The notes below the pieces were generated by a model, which saw only the letters and a program-made list of their open reading frames with translations, made no database searches and was not told the DNA's origin. Shown here in pieces: positions 1 to 10,944 of a stretch of DNA of 64,000 bases; positions within the stretch are counted from its first letter, which is position 1, and each line of letters begins with the position of its first letter. This stretch comes from Brassica napus (Eukaryota > Streptophyta > Magnoliopsida > Brassicales > Brassicaceae), in contig NC_063439.1 of the NCBI RefSeq assembly GCF_020379485.1, positions 14,701,683-14,765,682 of the forward strand. The letters run 5' to 3'. Both the position numbers and the translations under genes were made by a program.

Positions 1-51
1 GAGGACAGAGATTGAGAGTATGTAGCACAACCTTGAGAAAATAGCTACGAC

Positions 52-1132
52 ATCAGCATCGATCGACGCCGACAAAGCAACATCGATCGATGTCAAGCCA
101 CATACATCCCAGATTCCTACAGAACCAGAAAGTTTGGCAGAGAAGAAGGATGAATGGGAGATCGCATACATCAACACGAGGATTAACGACGTTTACAACC
201 CTCTCAACAACAACGTGGACTGGTTGAGCACGAGAATTGATCTGCTACAGCAAGAACTGGACACCATTAGCATGAATGATCCACAACCAGCCATCGATCG
301 ATATCTGCAACATCACATCGATCGACACAAGGTTCGCAGCAATTGAGGATAGGTTAAAATCTTATGAGGATATGCACGACCGTTTCACCTCACTTATCAT
401 GCGCTACTTGGACACCTTGTCCACACAAATGATGAATGTCCAGAAGGACATTGGTAAGCTTAATGATCAACACGATTTTCAGGAAGAAGGTTCAACATCG
501 ATCGATAGGTTCCGCAGGACATCGCTCGATGGCAAGAAACCTACAGAACATCTTCCCTACACAGCAGACGCAGTTGATCAGATTACATCAAAGCTTTACA
601 AAGCTATAGACACCTTGGAGGACAGACTTGAGAAGCGGTGTGATGAAATATACTTTCCATTCGACGTCAAAATCATTGGACTAGATAGCCAAGCAGAATG
701 GCTACAGAAGGAAGTCAAAGCCATTCAAAGGCAACTCGCATCTCAACACCAGATATAAGCATCGATCGACGAAGCACTATCCAAATCGACCGACAGTGCT
801 ACACCAGGAACGATCGATAGACACTTGGTCGCATCGATCAATACCATGTACATACCAAATGACGCGCAGCTGTACCAAACCACATGGAGTCAATGCAGAA
901 GCAACTGAACGAGCTATCAGAATACGCCTACAGCAAGATAAGATGTTATCAGTTCAGCATTGAAGACATCCTAGAAAGGTTACAAAACATCTCAAATGCA
1001 GTACAAAAGATGGACGAGAGATGGACCAGAAATGATGAGGCCACAAGAAGTTTCATTGCAGCTTGGTCCAGAATGTGCATAGATGATGTGGATGCTTGTT
1101 TCCCAACAAGTAGTTGTTTTTCCACCAACTAG
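52..1132 (+). pseudogene. Broken retroelement ORF, coiled-coil protein with SIDR repeats
   Basis: Three frames in succession (about 52-346, 276-758 and 884-1132) encode one kind of protein, broken by frameshifts near 290-300 and near 770-890. The protein is polar, rich in Asp, Gln and Lys, and has heptad-like helical stretches such as IEDRLKSYEDMHDRF. The motif TSIDR or SID recurs, always encoded by the TCGATCGA word. No catalytic motif or zinc knuckle is visible. It probably belongs to the gag-like or accessory product of the element. It lies directly before the GGGAGGCAACCC block, where plant gypsy elements end their coding part. The function is unknown and the frame is not intact. Confidence 0.55.
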
Positions 1133-2479
1133 CCACATACCTCCAAAGTCAAGCTAAATGACTATAACAAAGCGCTAAGTGGGAGGCAACCCACTATTAG
1201 GTAATTTTATTTGATTTTCTTAGTTATTAGTATTTATTTTCGTTTTTATTTTTTCAGATTTATTGCAAGACCTAAGTAGGATGATTACCAACCTACCGAC
1301 CGTGGACGAGACGTTGACATCGATCGACAGACACTCACACACGACGATCGATGCATACCTATGCATATTGATCGATTCCCACTCCGGTCAGGTTTATCTT
1401 CCTAACTTGTTACTTTTGTACATATGATTTATTTCCACCATATCTCTGACTGTGTTACACTGAGACAGTGTAATTTAAGTCTGGAGGGAGGTTTACTGAT
1501 ATAGTTTATTCAGATTCTTATAAAAAAAAATTAATAAATTAGGCTTAGCTATGTGAAAGGGATTATGATTTTATTACTTGAATGTCTAACCACTCTTTAG
1601 CACCATTCTAGATTTACTGATTGCAGATAGTACTAAGATGCTAAAGTGGATCAACCTGTCAACTACATACACTTACCTTGATTGTTTGAAGGAACCAAAG
1701 CTGACCTCCAATACTAAACCTGACACAAACGCTTGTCTTGGGGCTTGGTATACATGGGATCGGACTCTTCAGACAAGTCTGGAAGGTAAAGCCTTATGTA
1801 GATTTATTTATCACATTTTTCTGTCTCTATTTCGACCCTAGAGTAGTTAGTTTTTATAAAAAAAAATGCAAAAATTATTATTTAAATAGGACTTAGGATT
1901 TAGTTAGGAGGAATATGAACATGACTTGGTGGCTAAAACTATTAATGCTTACTTCATAAAGATTCCAAATAAAGAATTCGAACGGGACTTAGAGGCAGCA
2001 ATTTTCAAGGCTCGCTTGACAAAGAATTCTTGGATATAGGTCAAAAAGAAGTGAACAGGGCTTGGTGGCAACCACCATTAAGACTTGATTCATGGAAGCC
2101 TGTCCAATCTTGGTCACTGATCCTGCAATGGAAGCAGACTTTGACTCAAGAGAAAAATTAGAGAGAGAGAAATTAGGAATTAACTTTTACCTACAGTTCC
2201 AGATACTTGTCTGAAATCCTTGCATCATGTGGTCGATACTCCCAAGGTAAAGCATGCACTTTTATATTTATGCTAAGACATGATTTGCTAAGTTGTAGAC
2301 TAGTTGAACTTGGTTGCTAAGCAAGGATATTGCATAATGTGCTTTTGCGATTAGGACTTTAGATGTGGTTTGCGAAATTGTAGAGGTGATGATTTCTATG
2401 TATTATATCTATAAGTCCCTACTGTTTTCAAACCTCTTTCAGAGAGACTGCCTGTTTGTTTTACTAGAGGACAAGCAAA

Positions 2480-2498
2480 AGGGTAAGTCTGGAAGAGT
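2480..2498 (+). other. Polypurine tract of the 1-3672 element
   Basis: A purine-rich run containing AAGTCTGGAAGAG stops exactly at the TG that opens the LTR. It closely resembles the AAGTCTGGGGGAA tract of the other gypsy-type element (minus strand, 30880-30895). It would prime plus-strand DNA synthesis. A weaker purine run, AAGTCTGGAGGGAGG, lies near 1478-1492 and may be an older or duplicated tract. Confidence 0.6.
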
Positions 2499-3672
2499 TG
2501 ATATCCCATGGATTTGACCCATTTTCACACATGATGCACATCCCGTGTCGTCGATCGATACAGAAGAGAAGCCTTAACGATTGAAGATTAAGATCGATCA
2601 ATGTACATCCTGTACCATCGCTCGATGTCGAGACGCGGAAGCACAACTTGATTTCAGCCGACTTTAAACCCTAGACTTCACCAAATTACAAGATTACCCT
2701 TGACTAGTTTTTAACCTAATAGATATATACTTGCCTAAGTGCTAGGAAGCAAGAGAGCTTTTAGCCACCTTTGTATTCTTATTTTCAGCAGAGAGTTTTA
2801 GGAGAGAAGATCATAGAGAGATTTGTGATTGGAACTCCATTGATTAATCTATTCTATTCTATGCAGTTTTTATTTACATTTTGTGTCATGAATTGCTTAG
2901 CTATGTATTAGTAGTTTACTTGTTAGATTCATGGTTCAAATAGGTTAGAGGGATTAGCCCCAACTATAAATTGCTAAGTTGTGGTATTCATTGATTGATT
3001 TTTCTTAATGCTTGTTCTAGATTAGCTACCTAGAATATTGAATCTAGGAATCTGCATGAGTCAAGTATCCTTGACCATCCAGCCCTGAACCTAATATGTC
3101 ATACTAGACAACTGGAAAAACGCTACCGCCGAACTAGAAAGCTAGTGAGCATTATCAACTTACGTCTAAGGCTTAAGAAGCATCGATCGATACTGTCTTC
3201 TGACAATCGATCAATATTTGTGAAAGGTGTATCGATCGATATCCCTATCGGACCATCGATCGACACTTTCTTGTGATCAATATACGACAGTTGAGATCCA
3301 AGATGTAGTTAGTTAACCAGTGAAACATTGCCATCGCTGATCACTGTGTCTAAGGGATTGAGCTCTAATATATCATGCATGCAACTGATAGACATCTATA
3401 TGATTATAATCTCCAACACCTGAATAGAAACCCTGCATCTAATACCTTTCCAATAAGTTACACCCCCAAATCATCTTGTTAGTCTAGCAATAGACTTGCT
3501 CAATTATGATTGCTATTTACTTTAAAACCATAAAACAACAAACACTTAGAATTAATAAATAACTAGATTTAATTGGTTCCCTAGCTCCTTGTGGATTCGA
3601 TCCCTAAGTACTACAATTGAACCTCTTATTTGAGAGAGTAGTTCACTCCTTAGGGTAATTTGAGTGGTATCA
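2499..3672 (+). repeat. 3' LTR (1174 bp) of the plus-strand retroelement
   Basis: The LTR begins TGATATCCC right after the polypurine tract and ends GGTATCA, giving the inverted ends TGATA...TATCA. Retroviral-type coding sequence of another element starts directly at 3673. Several TCGATCGA words lie inside (near 2550, 3183, 3231 and 3255). The 5 bp after the end (AGTAC) should be the target duplication, but its partner lies left of the window. Confidence 0.7.
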
Positions 3673-3911
3673 AGTACTTTGATCATGTGTGATTGGAAGT
3701 AAGGACAGAGCTTTCTCCCCGATGTGATAACAACAAGGGCCATTTTCTCGAGTGTAGGGTAACAAGTCTCTAGGTCGGTCATCCGCTTGCTCGTGTAGAA
3801 GATAGGCTTTTGTTTGCCTCGATCTTCTTGGATCAGGACGCTGCTCACTGCTGTAGAAGAGACCGCAATATAGAGAGAGAGTGTGTCACTGGCTTCGGGT
3901 TTGGACAGCAC
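3673..3911 (-). pseudogene. Gypsy RNase H domain, N-terminal part
   Basis: The translation contains LYIAVSSTAVSSVLIQED followed by KQKPIFYTSKRMTDLETCYP and a Leu/Val-rich helix. This is the usual start of the Ty3/gypsy RNase H domain, which follows the RT thumb and connection. The first catalytic Asp of the family (normally in YLDAS or YVAVS contexts) is not clearly kept. The frame runs to QSHMIKVL and is then interrupted at 3672 by the neighbouring LTR; residues encoded beyond that come from the LTR and are not RNase H. Confidence 0.75.
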
Positions 3912-3968
3912 GGGAGGAGTCGTAAGATACTGCTTGAGCTGCCCAAATGCTTCTTTGCACTTCTCATC

Positions 3969-5049
3969 CTAGATAAAACGTTTGTTACTGTGTAGTAACT
4001 CATAGAATGGAAGGCATTTGTCAGAAGATCGAGAGATGAAATGGTTAAGCGCCGCAATTCTTCCGGTTAGTCGCAGGACCTCTCGGCTGTTCTTTGGGCT
4101 GGGGAGATCAAGTATCGTAGTGATCTGTTTAGGATTCGCCTCGATTCCTCGTTGGGTGACAATGTAAGCCAAGAACTCGCCCGAGGTGACGCCGAAGGTA
4201 CATTTTGCCGGGTTGAGTTTCATCCCGTACTCGTTCAGCGTCTTGAAGCACTCCCTCAGGTGATTGAGATGGTCCCCCGCACGAAGTAACTTTACCAGCA
4301 TGTCGTCAATGTAGACTTCCATCTTGTTTCCCAGTTTGTCGGAAACATTCGATAGACGAGTCGTTGATAAGTCGCTCCTGCGTTCTTGAGGCCGAACGGC
4401 ATTACTTTGTAGCAGTAAGTCCCCTGGTCCATGATGAATGCTGTCTTTTCTCGATCATCCGGGTGCATCATGATCTGGTTATATCATGAGAAGGCGTCCA
4501 TGAAGGTTAGTAGTTCGTTTCCAGCAGTCGATTCGACTAGTCGATCGATATGCGGAAGCGGGTAACTGTCTTTCGGGCAGGCCTTGTTTAGATCGGTGAA
4601 GTCGACACAAACACGCCATTTTCCGTTCTTTTTGTTAACTACAACTGGGTTGGCTAACCATTCCGGGTATCGAACCTCCGCGATAGAGCTGGCTGCGGGC
4701 AGTCGCTCGACTTCCTCGTTGACAGCTTTGCTTTGCTCAGGACCAAGTTTACGTCATTTTTGCCGGATGGCTTGATAGTCGGATCTACATTCAACTCGTG
4801 GGACATGATGAAGGAGTTGATACCTTTCATATCTGAGGTGGTCCATGCAAACGTGGACATGTTCTGCTTCAGAAAGTCGATGATCGCGCATTGCATTTCG
4901 TCGGAGAGGAACACACCGACTCGAACTACCTTGCTTTGGTCGGCCTCGTCGACCGAGATCTCCAGGATCTCGTCCTTCTGAGGCTGAATCCGCTTCGAGA
5001 TCGCGTTGATGCGAGGAGTTGACTGCTGTATTTTTACGGTAGCAATCAA
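3969..5049 (-). pseudogene. Gypsy reverse transcriptase, broken
   Basis: The parts are spread over several frames. They include the entry region FAWTTSDMKGI, the segment around NGKWRVCVDFTDLNKACPKD, and the palm motif VYIDDMLVK with its catalytic Asp pair near 4300. These are followed by the KCTFGV and GIEANP blocks typical of plant gypsy RT. A TGA at 4486-4484 interrupts the segment before YNQIMM, and there are frameshifts near 4330 and 4700. It continues from the protease on the right to RNase H on the left. The copy cannot make active enzyme. Confidence 0.88.
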
Positions 5050-5076
5050 TAGGTCGCGTGCGGCCTGCTGGTCTCC

Positions 5077-5739
5077 TCAAAGGGTTTGTATTTGGCCGTC
5101 GGGTCCTGAAAACTTTACGCACTGATGGTACGTAGACAATATCGCTTTCATCGAATGCAACCAGGGGGTTCCGAGGATCGTGTTATATGGTTTTGACGTG
5201 TGAATCACAGATAATTTGACGGTGCACGTCACTCCGCATGTGTAGACTGGTAATTTGATTGTGCCAATCATCGTCTGGGAAGCTCCATTGAATCATGTGA
5301 GGGATCGGGACAATGATTTCATGTCACGCAGACCAACTCCCATTTTTTCGAGTGTATCTCGGAAGATCAGATCGACTGAGGTTCCTGTGTCGATGAGTAG
5401 TTTAACGATGTCACACTTTGTGATACCTAATTCAACGAGCAAGGAGTCATTATGAGGTAGGTGGACGCCTGCGGCGTCGTCAGGCGAGAAAGTGATCTGA
5501 TGATCATTCTCGGGCTTCAACGGCCATTTCTTTGAGGTTACGGCTTGTCGCCAATAGTCTTTGACTGAGCGCACCGAGTCACCACAAGGGGGCGAGCCTG
5601 CCATGATTACATTTAGGAATGTAGCGCGTTCTGCACGTTTGTTCCGCAGCTGGATCCTCAGGTCACCGACCAGGTCTTCTATAATTGGCTCGGCTTCGTT
5701 GCAAGCTTTGGCCTTCAGTTCTTCCAACTTTCGTCTCAA
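5077..5739 (-). pseudogene. Gypsy aspartic protease (retropepsin), broken
   Basis: Two adjacent frames carry it. The first (5739-5293) contains LLIDTGTSVDLIF, with the catalytic Asp-Thr-Gly. The second (5271-5077) contains YNTILGTPWLHSMKAI and STYHQCVKF, which in this family lie at the end of the protease and the start of the RT linker. A frameshift near 5280 separates them. Retropepsin would cut the gag-pol polyprotein. Position between gag and RT supports the call. Confidence 0.82.
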
Positions 5740-7581
5740 GTCGGAACTTTTTGGTCAATTGAGCCTATCCAAAGGTCTTCTGATCTCGAGTTGAGATGAT
5801 CGCGAAGGTCGAGGACTCGAGGTCTTAGATTGGGTCGGATGCTGTTGCTCTCGACTCGTTCAGCCTTAGACTTGTTGATGACTGCTCGAAGGTCGCTCCC
5901 GGACTCGTGCGTACTCTCGGTTGCATGTGATTTTCTCTTAAGCTTACTTCTTAAATCGCATGTTCCGCTTGGATCGCTGCTTTCGCTCTGGAGCCCGACG
6001 GGATGCTCTTGTGAGTTACAGACTTTGGCATCTTCTTCTTTGTCTGACGAAGAACTTGGTCGTGCGAGGATAACTTGGACGCGTGTCCGGTTGCGAGGCT
6101 GCTCTGTGCCGGCACATGCCTCATCTTCATCTTGTTCATCCGGTTTGTCATCCTCTGCGCGTTTGGATCGAGCACCGGCCTTGTCTTGAGGCTTTTGAGC
6201 CTTCTTTTCTTTGCTTTTGCTCCAGTTCTTGGCGTTGTTCGGCCTTGGCTTGGGTGGCTCGACGTTCGACGTCCGTTTTTTGTAGGATGTAAAGAGAGCA
6301 TCCACTAGATGCCGACAGTCCCTCGTATCGTGCGCCTTGGACTTATGATAGCTGTACCACTGATTCAGGTCGAGGGAGCTAGGACTCAAACTTGAAGGCG
6401 CTGGAGTAGTTGCGGCTGTTCGTCGGTCGCTCTGTCGCAAACGTTCTATCCTTTTTCGCGCATGAAAACTTTGGACCCTGAGAGCTCGCTTTCCTCGACG
6501 ACATAAACGAAATTTTTCTTTTGCGGTGGTTTATTGCTGGGGGCGTGCTGTCAAGGTTCCTGACACGCCTCGGCGGCCTTCGGGGTTGCCGATTTTGTTG
6601 TCACGTTCATTTTTTTGAGTATCACTGATGTGTCTTCCTCCATCCGGATGAAGTTGTTTGACCTGGCGATAGCGTCCTGGAGTGACTTTGTGGGGTTTCG
6701 GTAAAGATCTTCGCAAAAACTGGATTTGAAGAAGAGAGTGTTCATCAGAGCGTCGACAGCGATGCTGTCCGGGATATGTACGTTCAAGACGACAGCTTTG
6801 AACTTCTCCATGTAGTCGCGGAGGCTCTGATTTTTGCCCTCAGACAAATTCCAAAGGTCGGATAAGGTTGCTCCCTGCTTTGTAAACATGATGTACTGCT
6901 TGAGGGAGGCAGCCGGGAGGTCGTGGAAGGTGTTGATAGAGTCTGCCTTTAACCCAGTGAACCAACCGAGTGCTGGTCCTTCGAGTGTTTCGACGAAGAG
7001 TCAGCAATACCCAGCGTCTCTCTCCTCGTCGAAAAAGTTAGTCCGACCCATCGCGATGTTGAAGGCTGTGATATGGTTTGTGGGGTCGGATTTTACGTTG
7101 AAAGACGTAAGACATATATTCTCTGTCGGTCGGTACCGTAAGTCGGTGATTTCCCGGGAAAAGGGGGTCCTTAGGGTTTCGGCGAGAACGCGTTCGATTA
7201 ACGGCGCCGAAGTGGGTCCTTGGAGGATCTTGTCCTTCATTTCCAGGACCGACTGCTTAAGCTCAGCGAGTTCCTGGATAGTTGTGAGATCTGGACCGTC
7301 GGGTGTTTGGATCTGGATGGCGTTTGTATTTGCCGTGGTCTCGATGCCGGCTGTTCGATAGGTGTCGAACAGCTGTTTTCAAACTGTTGTGGCTGGATCT
7401 GCCAAGTTTACGGCTAAGGGAGCTAAGATTGTGGCGATAGCGGCCAGTTGCTTGTTCGTCGCCTTCTGAACGGCATCTTTCTGAGCATTCTTTCTAGTAT
7501 AGTGTCTTCGAAAGCTTCTGCTATCGGAGCAGCTTCTGTCGGAGGTAACTCGTCGCCAGACGGCGAGTCTGAGTGAGCCAT
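5736..7581 (-). pseudogene. Gypsy gag, broken
   Basis: A probable start is the ATG at 7581-7579 (MAHSDSPSGDELPPTE), 45 bp inside the LTR edge. Downstream pieces are in different frames. 7240-7001 and 6889-6551 contain the capsid-like region (SLRDYMEKFKAVVLNV and similar). 6440-5736 is a charged C-terminal region with HKSKAHDTRDCRHL, a degenerate zinc-knuckle-like block in which the expected first Cys is Tyr. Frameshifts near 7000, 6545 and 7430 break the gene. Gag would form the virus-like particle. Confidence 0.75.
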
Positions 7582-7604
7582 AATCTTGCTGACGCTACTT
7601 TGTC

Positions 7605-7625
7605 TGCCCTACGGTGGGCGCCAAC
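7605..7625 (-). other. Primer-binding-like site of the gypsy element
   Basis: Immediately inside the LTR the minus strand reads GTTGGCGCCCACCGTAGGGC. TGGCGC-type sites directly after the 5' LTR are usual for plant Ty3/gypsy elements. The matching tRNA was not determined. Confidence 0.5.
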
Positions 7626-8076
7626 TGTTTGAACCGAGTAATGTCGATAAACCAGTAAAGAAAAGGAGACGAATTCTCGTCGGTGGATCGTGACAAAAAC
7701 GTTTTATTAGATCAAGGAATCGTTTGATTGTGTTACAAAAGAGGAAAAAACGGTGGAAACAAGCCGGCGAAAGCTAGTTGGCCGAAAGGTACAAGTCGGC
7801 AAGAGTAAAGATGTAAAATTCTAGTTTTTAGCCGAAAGTAAGTGTGTAGTGATTTGCGGATCTTTTCCTCGTTGCTTTTTTTCCCCTTTTATAGACGATT
7901 GCTTGTTAACCTAATTCGTCTTGATCTAATGGGTTTTTTGTCGATTGGACCGAGCTGTCGGGCCGCTGTTTCGAGTCGTCGAATCGACTACTTTCAGTCG
8001 CTCGTTCGGTCGGTTAAAAAGTCTCGAGTCAAACCGATCAGTCATTCATGAATTGCTGAACCGAGTCTCTACAACA
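7626..8076 (-). repeat. 5' LTR of the minus-strand gypsy element
   Basis: On the plus strand the LTR begins TGTTTGAACC at 7626 and may end ...CTACAACA at 8076. On the element's strand this gives TGTT...AACA ends. A second candidate outer end is ...TATCCAACA at 8142, also giving a TGTTGG start. No second LTR is in the window to decide. Next to the inner edge is GTTGGCGCCCACC on the minus strand, a TGGCGC-type primer-binding site. Confidence 0.6.
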
Positions 8077-8197
8077 TACATAGTTATGTGTTAGGACAAC
8101 TATCCTGTGGACTTTCTGAGAAGGTCAGACCCGTATCCAACAGGGAGTCCATTATCTTCCGTCGAATCCGTCTCTCTTAGAGTCCAAACGAGAAACC
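8077..8197 (+). promoter_or_regulatory. ICDH leader and shortened upstream region
   Basis: Only 55 to 121 bp separate the ATG of the ICDH gene from the end of a retroelement LTR, depending on which LTR edge is right. The stretch before the ATG is pyrimidine-rich (TCTCTCTTAG), as in plant 5' leaders. No TATA box is evident in it. The native promoter has therefore either been pushed leftward, been replaced, or now includes LTR sequence. No transcription start can be placed from sequence alone. Confidence 0.45.
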
Positions 8198-10944
8198 ATG
8201 GCGTTTGAAAAGATCAAGGTGGCAAATCCCATCGTCGAGATGGATGGTGAGATCTCCTTCTCTCTCTCTATCAGTCTCTGTCTCGCTTTTCGTTTATTTG
8301 ATACGGAAATGAAACGTATTACCTTTCGCTTGCCTAGTTCTTCTCGAAGTTTCGTTCTGATCTTAGAGCTGAAAACTAGTTTTACTTTCACGATCTCTTT
8401 ATTTTTTGATTAGATGGTCTTGTCTGAACGTTATAGATCAATAATAACTGTAGCTCTGTTCATCGATTGGTCGATTCAGGTTTGATGATCCAATGAATAT
8501 TTTTGGCTCGTTTCGTTGTATACTGGTAAAACTATTTAGTTTACACTTTACAGCTTCAAATCGGTGAAATAGATTCAATATATGACTATAACATTTTCAG
8601 ATTTAATGTGATCGAGTGCTGTTAATTCCTTAGTCTTTAATTTAAAATAACTTTTTACTAAATACTAACATATATGCTTCGTTGGTCTTGTGTAATAGGT
8701 GATGAAATGACCAGAGTTATCTGGAAGTCCATCAAGGATAAGGTATGAGCTACCTATTCTAATACATGCGGTTTATTTTGTTTTTTTTTTAAATTCGTAT
8801 GTTCCTATGTTTTCAGCTTATTACTCCTTTTGTGGAGTTGGATATCAAGTACTTTGACCTTGGTCTTCCCCACCGTGATGCTACTGATGACAAAGTTACT
8901 GTTGAAAGTGCTGAAGCCACCAAGAAGTATGCGTTTGAACTTGGAACAAACAATGACTACTCAAACCACTTTTTTATTCTCTTTTCTGCTTCTCTGAGTC
9001 TGACTTATGATGTTTGTGTAAATTTTGTTTTAGGTATAATGTGGCCATCAAGTGTGCCACCATCACTCCAGGTATGTTTTGTTAGATCTTTTGAAATTGA
9101 ATATTTTTACCTCTTCTTCTTTTTTTGCGTGCAGATGAAGGCCGTGTCACGGAATTTGGCTTGAAGCAGATGTGGAGAAGTCCAAATGGGACCATCAGGA
9201 ATATTCTGAATGGTGAGAAGTACACACGCCTACGAATTAATCATTTTATGCTGCCTTACACTGTGGTTTTTATTCTCACAGGAACTGTATTTAGAGAACC
9301 AATTATCTGCAAAAATGTTCCCAAGCTTGTCCCAGGCTGGACAAAGCCCATCTGCATTGGAAGGCATGCTTTTGGCGATCAGTACCGTGCCACTGATGCT
9401 GTTATCAAGGGACCAGGAAAACTGACTTTGACTTTTGGTAATATTAGTATATTACTACCTGGCATTGTATAGTTTCGAAACCTTCAGTTTCTTCCTGATG
9501 CTAATAGAGTCTGTTATGTCTTTGTTTTCAGAGGGTAAAGACGGGAAAACTGAAACTGAAGTCTTTACATTTACCGGTGAAGGAGGTGTCGCTATGGCCA
9601 TGTACAACACTGATGAGGTATAAACACTTACACTCTCTTCCAACTGCAGTCAAAACTACTTGTTGTTTTGACGAGCTAGTTATATATTTTCTCCTTGTAT
9701 ATACAGTCCATCCGTGCTTTTGCTGAGGCATCGATGAACAATGCTTACCAGAAAAAGTGGCCACTCTATCTTAGCACAAAGAACACCATTCTTAAGAAAT
9801 ACGATGGCAGGTATGTGACAGTTAGTGTTTTGTTATTTTACCACACTATCTTTTTTGCTCTGTCCATATTTGATGTTGGTTGCATTTTTCGTTTTACTAT
9901 GAAGATTCAAAGACATCTTCCAAGAAGTGTATGAAGCCAGCTGGAAGTCAAAGTATGAGGCTGCTGGAATATGGTGAGTCAGCATTTAGTTTTTTCATCC
10001 TCGGAGTCTCATTGTGCCTTATGCATGTTATATTTGACCGAGGAAGATGATTGAATTTGTTAGGTATGAGCACCGTCTCATTGACGATATGGTGGCTTAC
10101 GCTCTTAAGAGCGAAGGAGGCTATGTATGGGCATGCAAAAACTATGATGGTGATGTCCAAAGTGATTTTCTGGCACAAGGTTTGTGAAAATGATAAATGA
10201 ATATATATATAAGCCATTAAGTGCTTATGTCTCGTTATGTTTATTGTTAGCTAAATTGCTTCGTGCAATGTGTGTAGGGTTCGGGTCACTTGGATTGATG
10301 ACATCTGTTCTGGTATTGATCATGACACAATCTTTGCTACAATGTTCCTTTTGAGCTGTTGATTAGACGTTGCGTCTTTTACAACGGTTGTGTTAATCAT
10401 TTGATTAGGTCTGCCCTGATGGGAAGACTATTGAAGCAGAAGCAGCACATGGAACTGTTACCCGTCACTACAGGGTTCACCAGAAAGGTGGCGAGACTAG
10501 CACAAACAGCATAGCCTCCATCTTTGCTTGGACTCGTGGACTTGCACACAGGTAGCGAGAAAACAATCTCCTTCGCGGGTGATATTGTTTTTGTTTAACT
10601 AGGAAGATGAGTAAAAGCGAATGCAAACATATCTTTGAACAGGGCTAAGTTAGATGGCAACTCAAAACTCTTGGAGTTTACCGAGAAGCTCGAAGCTGCC
10701 TGCGTTGGTACAGTGGAGTCTGGAAAGATGACAAAAGATCTTGCACTCATCATTCACGGCTCAAAGTAAGTTACTGATTTCTTCGTCATCATCTTAGTTA
10801 CATGTTCCCATCAAGATTGATATATGTTTGTCCAGGCTCTCTAGGGACACTTACCTGAACACGGAGGAGTTCATCGATGCAGTTGCGGATGATCTCAAAA
10901 CAAGGCTAAGGCGGAGAAATAATCTACTAAATTCCTGTATCTAA
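8198..10944 (+). CDS. Cytosolic NADP-dependent isocitrate dehydrogenase
   Basis: The enzyme oxidatively decarboxylates isocitrate to 2-oxoglutarate with NADP+, supplying NADPH and carbon skeletons for nitrogen assimilation in the cytosol. Fourteen coding exons with GT-AG introns give 1260 bases: 8198-8246, 8699-8742, 8817-8926, 9034-9071, 9135-9212, 9282-9437, 9532-9617, 9707-9810, 9905-9973, 10064-10179, 10278-10312, 10409-10551, 10643-10765 and 10836-10944. The product is 419 residues, starts [20 protein letters not shown], and lacks an organelle presequence. It keeps the substrate-site block [12 protein letters not shown] and the metal-binding signature [20 protein letters not shown]. It follows Arabidopsis cytosolic ICDH (At1g65930, 410 residues) almost residue for residue up to [13 protein letters not shown], after which the end differs ([11 protein letters not shown]), probably from a one-base loss. 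The peroxisomal paralogue ends in SRL, which is absent here. Confidence 0.95.

Larger units (their letters stand above)
1..2498 (+). mobile_element. LTR retrotransposon, 3' internal part (5' end outside window)
   Basis: This is the internal part of a retroelement read on the plus strand. It is recognised by a polypurine-like tract directly before a TG...CA-bounded LTR (2499-3672), by a broken coiled-coil reading frame at its left end, and by the block GTGGGAGGCAACCCAC near 1170, which recurs in the minus-strand element at about 32505-32525. About 1140-2480 has no long reading frame and is probably the untranslated stretch usual before the 3' LTR of Athila-type and related plant Ty3/gypsy elements. 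The octamer TCGATCGA and one-base variants occur many times here and in the LTR. No RT or integrase is visible, so the lineage is inferred only. Confidence 0.75.
3673..8076 (-). mobile_element. Ty3/gypsy retrotransposon, truncated, minus strand
   Basis: Reading leftward from the 5' LTR come a primer-binding-like site, gag, aspartic protease, reverse transcriptase and the start of RNase H. Coding is interrupted by frameshifts and stops, so the copy is dead. RNase H stops abruptly at 3673, where the LTR of the plus-strand element begins; the rest (integrase and 3' LTR) should lie left of the window if that element is a clean insertion. The order protease-RT-RNase H and the integrase-less end fit Ty3/gypsy. 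The outer LTR edge may be 8142 rather than 8076. Confidence 0.85.

Noticed and set aside
5830..6308. Plus-strand frames of 69-119 codons
   Set aside because: They are antisense to the gypsy gag frame, where the minus-strand translation has recognisable retroelement features.
9435..9623. Separate small ORFs within 8198-10944
   Set aside because: They are exon pieces or intron read-through of the ICDH gene.
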